Source: Microbacteriaceae bacterium (GTDB taxonomy: Bacteria > Actinomycetota > Actinomycetes > Actinomycetales > Microbacteriaceae). From it: a DNA stretch of 9,998 bases. Shown here in pieces: positions 6,615-9,998 of this stretch. The notes below the pieces were generated by a model. The model saw only the letters and a list, made by a program, of their open reading frames with translations, made no database searches and had not been told where the DNA came from. The stretch is from NCBI GenBank assembly GCA_025463665.1, contig JAODAY010000231.1, positions 1 to 9,998 on the forward strand, written 5' to 3'. A program made the position numbers and the translations under genes. Each line of letters starts with the position of its first letter. Position 1 is the stretch's first letter.

Positions 6615-7442
6615 ATGATCGAGTTCCGCTCGGTGTCGAAGCAGTTCCCGGACGGTACCGTGGCCGTCCACGACTTCAGCCACGTGCTGCCCACGGGTAA
6701 GGCGACCGTCCTCGTGGGATCGTCGGGCAGTGGCAAGACGACCCTCCTGCGGATGATCAACCGCATGGTGGACCCGTCCTCCGGCACCGTCGCCATCGAC
6801 GACGAGGACGTCCAGGCGGTCGAGCCGGTAACGCTGCGTCGTCGAATCGGCTACGTCATGCAGAACTCCGGGCTGATGCCCCACTTCAAGGTCGTCGACA
6901 ACATCGCAACGGTGCCGATGCTGAGCGGGGTGCCGAAGAAGGCGGCCCGTGACCGGGCGCTCGAACTGCTCGACACCGTCGGTCTCTCGCGCGAGCTCGC
7001 CGATCGCTACCCGAGCCAGCTCTCCGGCGGCCAGCAGCAGCGCGTGGGGGTTGCCCGTGGCCTCGCCGCCGACCCGAACATCCTGCTCATGGACGAGCCC
7101 TTCGGCGCCGTCGATCCCATCGTGCGCTCGGAGCTGCAGCAGGAGACCCTGCGTCTGCAGCGCGACCTCGACAAGACGGTCGTCTTCGTCACGCACGACA
7201 TCGATGAGGCCTTCCTCCTCGGAGACCAGGTCGTCATCCTCGAGAAGGGCGCTCGGATCGCGCAGATCGGCACGCCCGCCGAGATCCTCGCCAATCCGGC
7301 GAGCGATTTCGTGGCATCCTTCGTCGGTGCTGACCGCGGAAAACGCGCCCTCTCCATCGTCGAGACCGCGAACGGACGCGTGCTCATCGACGCCGAGGGG
7401 CGAGCCGCCGGCGTGCTCGTCGATCGAGCGGATGCACCGTGA
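6615..7442 (+). CDS. Osmoprotectant ABC importer, ATP-binding subunit (OpuCA-like)
   Basis: This is the 275-residue ATPase that powers import of a quaternary-ammonium osmoprotectant through the two permeases encoded next. It has Walker A GSSGSGKTT (35-43), Q-loop Q83 in VMQNSGLMPH, the signature LSGGQQQR (136-143), Walker B ILLMDEPFGAVDP (156-168) and the switch His H194 in VTHDIDEAF. The long MQNSGLMPHFKVVDNI stretch is typical of the OpuCA/ProV group. Firmicute OpuCA is about 380 residues because of tandem CBS domains at its C-terminus. Here only about 35 residues follow the ATPase core, so CBS-based sensing is absent. The ATG at 6615 is the only good start: a stop at 6543 closes the frame upstream with no other ATG or GTG between. 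The stop overlaps the next GTG start by 4 bases (GTGA), implying translational coupling. Confidence 0.93.
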   Translation: MIEFRSVSKQFPDGTVAVHDFSHVLPTGKATVLVGSSGSGKTTLLRMINRMVDPSSGTVAIDDEDVQAVEPVTLRRRIGYVMQNSGLMPHFKVVDNIATVPMLSGVPKKAARDRALELLDTVGLSRELADRYPSQLSGGQQQRVGVARGLAADPNILLMDEPFGAVDPIVRSELQQETLRLQRDLDKTVVFVTHDIDEAFLLGDQVVILEKGARIAQIGTPAEILANPASDFVASFVGADRGKRALSIVETANGRVLIDAEGRAAGVLVDRADAP

Positions 7443-8116
7443 ACTGGTTGCTCGACAACCTCGACCTCATACTCGAGTTGAGTCTTGAGCACCTCGCGCT
7501 GAGCGTGCCCCCGATCGTGCTCGGCTTCCTCATCGCGATCCCCGTGGGCTGGGTCGCCTTCCGCTTTCCCCGCACCCGCGGATCTCTCCTCGGCGTCGTC
7601 GGACTGCTCTATACGATCCCCTCGCTCGTGCTGCTCGTGCTCCTGCCGACGGTGATCGGCATCAGCGTGCTGAGTTCGGCGAACCTCATCATCGCCCTCA
7701 CCATCTACGCCGTCGCGATCATGGCCCGATCGGTGGCCGACGCCCTCGACTCGGTCGACCCCGACGTCAGGCAGTCCGCGACAGCCATCGGCTACGGCGG
7801 CTGGCGTCGCTTCTGGGCGGTGGAATTTCCCCTCGCGGGTCCCGTCGTGCTCGCAGGTCTCCGCGTGACGGCGGTCTCGACGATCAGCCTCGTGACCGTG
7901 GGCACCCTCATCGGCGTGCAGAGCCTCGGCTACCTGTTCACCAACGGCTACCAGCGGCGGATCGTGCCGGAGATTCTCTCGGGCGTCGTGATGGTCGTGC
8001 TGATCGCCCTCGCCGTCGACTACCTCCTCGTGCTGCTCGGGCGGGTGCTCATGCCGTGGACCCGAGCGCCCCGGGTCGCCGCAGCCCGGCCCGCGGTCGA
8101 GGAGGCTCGCGCGTGA
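7439..8116 (+). CDS. Osmoprotectant ABC importer, permease 1 (OpuCB-like)
   Basis: This 225-residue inner-membrane permease belongs to the binding-protein-dependent transport family. Hydrophobic segments lie at about 20-40, 50-72, 80-101, 136-160 and 180-201. The cytoplasmic loop that docks on the ATPase (EAA loop) is at about 108-135, with SATAIGYGGWRRFWAVEFPL (113-132); G118 is the conserved Gly. The short N-terminus and roughly 220-residue size fit OpuCB-type permeases. It starts at GTG within the GTGA overlap with the ATPase stop, with only a weak AGCGGA upstream, so it relies on coupling. The C-terminal tail is Ala/Arg-rich and overlaps the next start by 4 bases in the same way. It most likely pairs with permease 2 as a heterodimer, as in OpuCB/OpuCD. 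Confidence 0.92.
   Translation: MNWLLDNLDLILELSLEHLALSVPPIVLGFLIAIPVGWVAFRFPRTRGSLLGVVGLLYTIPSLVLLVLLPTVIGISVLSSANLIIALTIYAVAIMARSVADALDSVDPDVRQSATAIGYGGWRRFWAVEFPLAGPVVLAGLRVTAVSTISLVTVGTLIGVQSLGYLFTNGYQRRIVPEILSGVVMVVLIALAVDYLLVLLGRVLMPWTRAPRVAAARPAVEEARA
8099..8105 (+). promoter_or_regulatory. Ribosome binding site fixing the permease 2 start
   Basis: GAGGAGG lies 7 bases before the GTG at 8113. It supports that start over the in-frame ATG at 8056, which lies deep inside permease 1 and would add 19 charged, Pro/Arg-rich residues with no family match. Confidence 0.7.
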
Positions 8117-8889
8117 ACCTCTTCCTCGACGCCATCGCCTGGCTCGTCGCGCCGGAACAGTACGCCGGCGCCGACTCGCTGCCCGCGCGCATCGGCGAAC
8201 ACCTGTTCTTCACCTTCGTCTCCGTGCTCGTCGCCGCCCTCATCGCGATCCCCCTCGGCTACCTCATCGGCCACACCGGCACGGGCAGGTCGCTCGCGAT
8301 TGGGCTCGCCGGAGCGGCCAGGGCCCTGCCCTCCTTCGGGCTCATCCTGCTGCTCGTTCTCGTGATCGGGGTCACGCAGCGGCCCCTCGCCGCCTTCACC
8401 GCCTTCGTGCTGCTCGCGATCCCGTCGATTCTCGCGGGAGCGTACTCCGGGCTCGAAGCGATCGATCGCCGCGTCATCGACGCCGCCCGCGCTGTCGGCA
8501 TGACCGAGTGGCAGATCCTCTGGAAGGTCGAAGTGCCGCTCGGCCTGCCGCTGCTGGTGGGCGGCATCCGCTCGGCCGCCCTGCAGGTCGTCGCGACCGT
8601 CACCCTCGCCGCGTACATCGGCCTCGGCGGGGTCGGGCTCTACATCATCAGGGGCCTCGCGCTCCGCGAATTCGCGCCGATGCTCGGTGCCGCCATCGTC
8701 ATCGTCGCGCTTGCGCTCGCCATCGATGGTGCCTTCGCGGGACTGCAGCGCCTCCTCGTGCCGCGTGGCGTCGCCGCGGGCCGAACCACAATCGACCGTG
8801 CCAGGCCCTCGCGGCCTCGCACGGCAGCGGTATCACCCGCGCCGTCAGTACCGACAATCACGAAAAGAGAAAACAATGTCCACAGCTAG
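8113..8889 (+). CDS. Osmoprotectant ABC importer, permease 2 (OpuCD-like)
   Basis: This is a 258-residue membrane permease, the likely partner of permease 1. The start is GTG at 8113, overlapping the permease 1 stop by 4 bases with a GAGGAGG ribosome binding site. An N-terminal stretch of about 30 residues precedes membrane segments at about 31-53, 60-86, 91-111, 145-170 and 188-209. The EAA loop is IDRRVIDAARAVGMTEWQIL (117-136), followed by WKVEVPLGLP (137-146), a good match to the family. The C-terminal 40 residues are Arg/Pro/Thr-rich, probably cytoplasmic and unlike the rest. The last codons overlap the binding-protein start by 14 bases. Two distinct permeases in one operon match OpuC rather than the single-permease OpuA/ProU type. 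Confidence 0.92.
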   Translation: MNLFLDAIAWLVAPEQYAGADSLPARIGEHLFFTFVSVLVAALIAIPLGYLIGHTGTGRSLAIGLAGAARALPSFGLILLLVLVIGVTQRPLAAFTAFVLLAIPSILAGAYSGLEAIDRRVIDAARAVGMTEWQILWKVEVPLGLPLLVGGIRSAALQVVATVTLAAYIGLGGVGLYIIRGLALREFAPMLGAAIVIVALALAIDGAFAGLQRLLVPRGVAAGRTTIDRARPSRPRTAAVSPAPSVPTITKRENNVHS

Positions 8890-9787
8890 GAACAAGGGCT
8901 GGCTCGCCGCAGGCGCAGCCATGGTCGGGGCGTCATTGGCCCTGTCAGGGTGCGCATCGAGTGACCCGCTGGACTCCTCCACGGGGGGAGACACGGCGTC
9001 CGACGCCATCGTCGTCGGGTCGCAGGCCTACTATTCGAACGAGATCATTGCCGAGATCTACGCGCAGGCGCTCGAGAACGCCGACTTCGAGGTCGAGCGC
9101 AACTTCCAGATCGGCCAGCGTGACGCATACATGCCGTCGATCGAGAACGGCGAGATCGACCTCTTCCCCGAGTACACCGGCAACCTTCTGCAGTTCTTCG
9201 AGCCGAAGACGACGGCGACCGCGAGCGACGACGTCTACGCCGAGCTTGCCGACGCGCTGCCCGACGGCCTCACGGTTCTCGACCAGGCGCCCGCGACCGA
9301 CCAGGACTCGTACAACGTCACCGCCGACTTCGCCAGCAAGTACGACGTGAGGTCCCTCGCCGACCTGAGCAAGGTCACCGAACCGCTCGTGCTGGGCGGG
9401 CTCCCCGAACTCGAGAAGCGCGCATACGGCCCGACCGGTCTGAAGAACGTCTACGGAGTCGATGTCGCGTTCAGCGCCACCGGCGAGACCACCGTCGAGT
9501 CGCTCGTCGCGGGTGAGGTCAACCTCGCCAACGTCTTCAGCGCCGACCCGCTCATCGAGACGAACGACCTCGTCACCCTCGACGACCCGGAGGGCCTGTT
9601 CCTGGCTTCCAACGTCGTGCCCATCGTGAACGAGACGATCGCAGACGACGTCGCCGACGTCATCAACGCGGTGAGTGCCAAGCTCACGCCCGAGGGACTC
9701 GTTGCGCTCAACGTGCAGAGCACCGTCGACGAGATGTCGGCCGACGACATCGCCACGCAGTGGCTCACCGAGAACGACCTGCTCTAG
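8876..9787 (+). CDS. Osmoprotectant ABC importer, substrate-binding lipoprotein (OpuCC/ProX-like)
   Basis: This 303-residue lipoprotein captures the substrate outside the cell and delivers it to the permeases. Residues 1-25 are a lipoprotein signal peptide with lipobox LSGC, so Cys26 would be lipid-modified. A Ser/Thr/Asp-rich linker (27-43) precedes the binding domain. IVVGSQAYYSNEIIAEIYAQ (45-64) opens lobe 1, and IDLFPEYTGNLLQFF (94-108) is the family hallmark. Lobe 2 spans roughly 145-245 and the chain returns to lobe 1 at the end. Glycine betaine, choline, carnitine or proline betaine are the usual ligands of the family; which one cannot be told. The ATG at 8876 is chosen because it creates the signal peptide; the frame extends further upstream but only as an overlap inside permease 2. 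The ribosome binding site is weak. The 14-base overlap makes it the last gene of the operon. Confidence 0.93.
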   Translation: MSTARNKGWLAAGAAMVGASLALSGCASSDPLDSSTGGDTASDAIVVGSQAYYSNEIIAEIYAQALENADFEVERNFQIGQRDAYMPSIENGEIDLFPEYTGNLLQFFEPKTTATASDDVYAELADALPDGLTVLDQAPATDQDSYNVTADFASKYDVRSLADLSKVTEPLVLGGLPELEKRAYGPTGLKNVYGVDVAFSATGETTVESLVAGEVNLANVFSADPLIETNDLVTLDDPEGLFLASNVVPIVNETIADDVADVINAVSAKLTPEGLVALNVQSTVDEMSADDIATQWLTENDLL

Positions 9788-9807
9788 GAACCACACACGG
9801 CAAGATC

Positions 9808-9839
9808 CGAGGGGCGGATGCCGCGGCATCCGCCCCTCG
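9808..9839. terminator. Perfect 32-bp palindrome, operon terminator
   Basis: The two 16-base arms (9808-9823 and 9824-9839) are exact reverse complements, with the core GGATGCCGCGGCATCC at 9816-9831. It begins 21 bases after the binding-protein stop. There is no T-run on either side, so it would act as a U-less, stem-only terminator of the kind reported in high-GC actinobacteria. It could also protect the mRNA 3' end. It separates the ABC operon from the next gene. Confidence 0.75.
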
Positions 9840-9882
9840 ATGCTCGATCGGCACCGGTGAAATGCAGCGGCCCGCAGCGTGG

Positions 9883-9888
9883 AATGAT
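9883..9888 (+). promoter_or_regulatory. -10-like hexamer before the last gene
   Basis: AATGAT lies 7 bases before the ATG at 9896 and matches TATAAT at four positions. No Shine-Dalgarno is present. The spacing fits leaderless transcription, as for several other genes in the window. Confidence 0.3.
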
Positions 9889-9895
9889 TGTTGCC

Positions 9896-9998
9896 ATGGA
9901 CTCTCGCGCGGCTCGTCGGATCGCGGCCGCGGCTCTCGCCCTCACGATCACCGTGTCGTTGACCGCGTGCGTGGACCCCGAGGCCGTCATGGGCTCCG
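9896..9998 (+). CDS. Lipoprotein, N-terminal fragment (continues past window)
   Basis: Only the first 34 codons are visible. Arg-rich residues (R4, R7, R8) are followed by a hydrophobic Ala/Leu/Ile/Val stretch and the lipobox LTAC, so Cys25 would be lipid-anchored after signal peptidase II cleavage. Residues after the Cys (VDPEAVMGS) do not identify a family. The start is chosen for the complete signal peptide and the -10-like AATGAT 7 bases upstream. It lies 57 bases beyond the palindromic terminator of the ABC operon, so it is probably a separate unit. The function is unknown. Confidence 0.7.
   Translation, partial: MDSRAARRIAAAALALTITVSLTACVDPEAVMGS

Noticed and set aside
8056..8112. Upstream in-frame ATG for permease 2
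   Set aside because: It would add 19 Pro/Arg-rich residues read inside permease 1. The GTG at 8113 has a GAGGAGG site and the same 4-base overlap as the preceding junction.
8687..8875. Upstream in-frame extension of the binding protein
   Set aside because: It lies inside permease 2 and would bury the lipoprotein signal peptide that begins at 8876.
1..9998. tRNA, rRNA, CRISPR, IS elements, phage or defence genes
   Set aside because: I looked on both strands for cloverleaf-like sequences, regular repeat-spacer units, transposase motifs and terminal repeats and saw none.

Overview
The window is high-GC DNA from an actinobacterium, most likely of the Microbacteriaceae type. Base composition, heavy GTC/CTC/GCC codon use, GTG and TTG starts and frequent GGATGCC oligomers all point that way, but no rRNA or marker gene confirms the rank. 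There are ten supported coding regions. One is cut by the left edge and one by the right edge. I see no RNA genes, CRISPR arrays, insertion sequences or prophage genes.

Layout: (1) 1-802, minus strand: a UbiA-family membrane prenyltransferase running off the left edge. (2) 944-1423, plus strand: a small unrecognised protein, perhaps a calycin/lipocalin-like barrel, divergent from UbiA. (3) 5555 down to 1456, minus strand: three genes read in one direction with 71-bp and 21-bp gaps. They are an App1/DUF2183 HAD-type phosphatase, a GH15 trehalase/glucoamylase-like hydrolase, and an AlkZ-type winged-helix DNA glycosylase with a QAQ motif. (4) 5556-5753: a strikingly AT-rich intergenic segment holding a perfect minus-strand TATAAT and several small dyads. 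(5) 5754-6413, plus strand: a TetR-family regulator with a TTG start and strong ribosome binding site, closed by a good hairpin terminator. (6) 6615-9787, plus strand: a four-gene ABC importer operon of the OpuC/ProU class (ATPase, two permeases, lipoprotein binding protein), tightly overlapped and closed by a 32-bp perfect palindrome. (7) 9896-9998: the start of another lipoprotein.

The ABC operon is the only clear multi-gene system. It should import a quaternary-ammonium osmoprotectant such as glycine betaine, choline or proline betaine. Its ATPase ends before the CBS domains found in OpuCA of Firmicutes. The TetR gene sits just upstream in the same direction and could control the operon or itself, but a terminator separates them and nothing in the sequence proves the link.

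The most interesting signals are modest. Non-operon genes repeatedly carry a -10-like hexamer 6-7 bases before their start codon and lack a Shine-Dalgarno sequence, suggesting widespread leaderless transcription. The QAQ motif marks the minus-strand HTH_42 protein as a probable DNA-repair glycosylase. The AT-rich regulatory island and the over-represented GGATGCC word also merit checking. I did not find a convincing previously undescribed multi-gene system.
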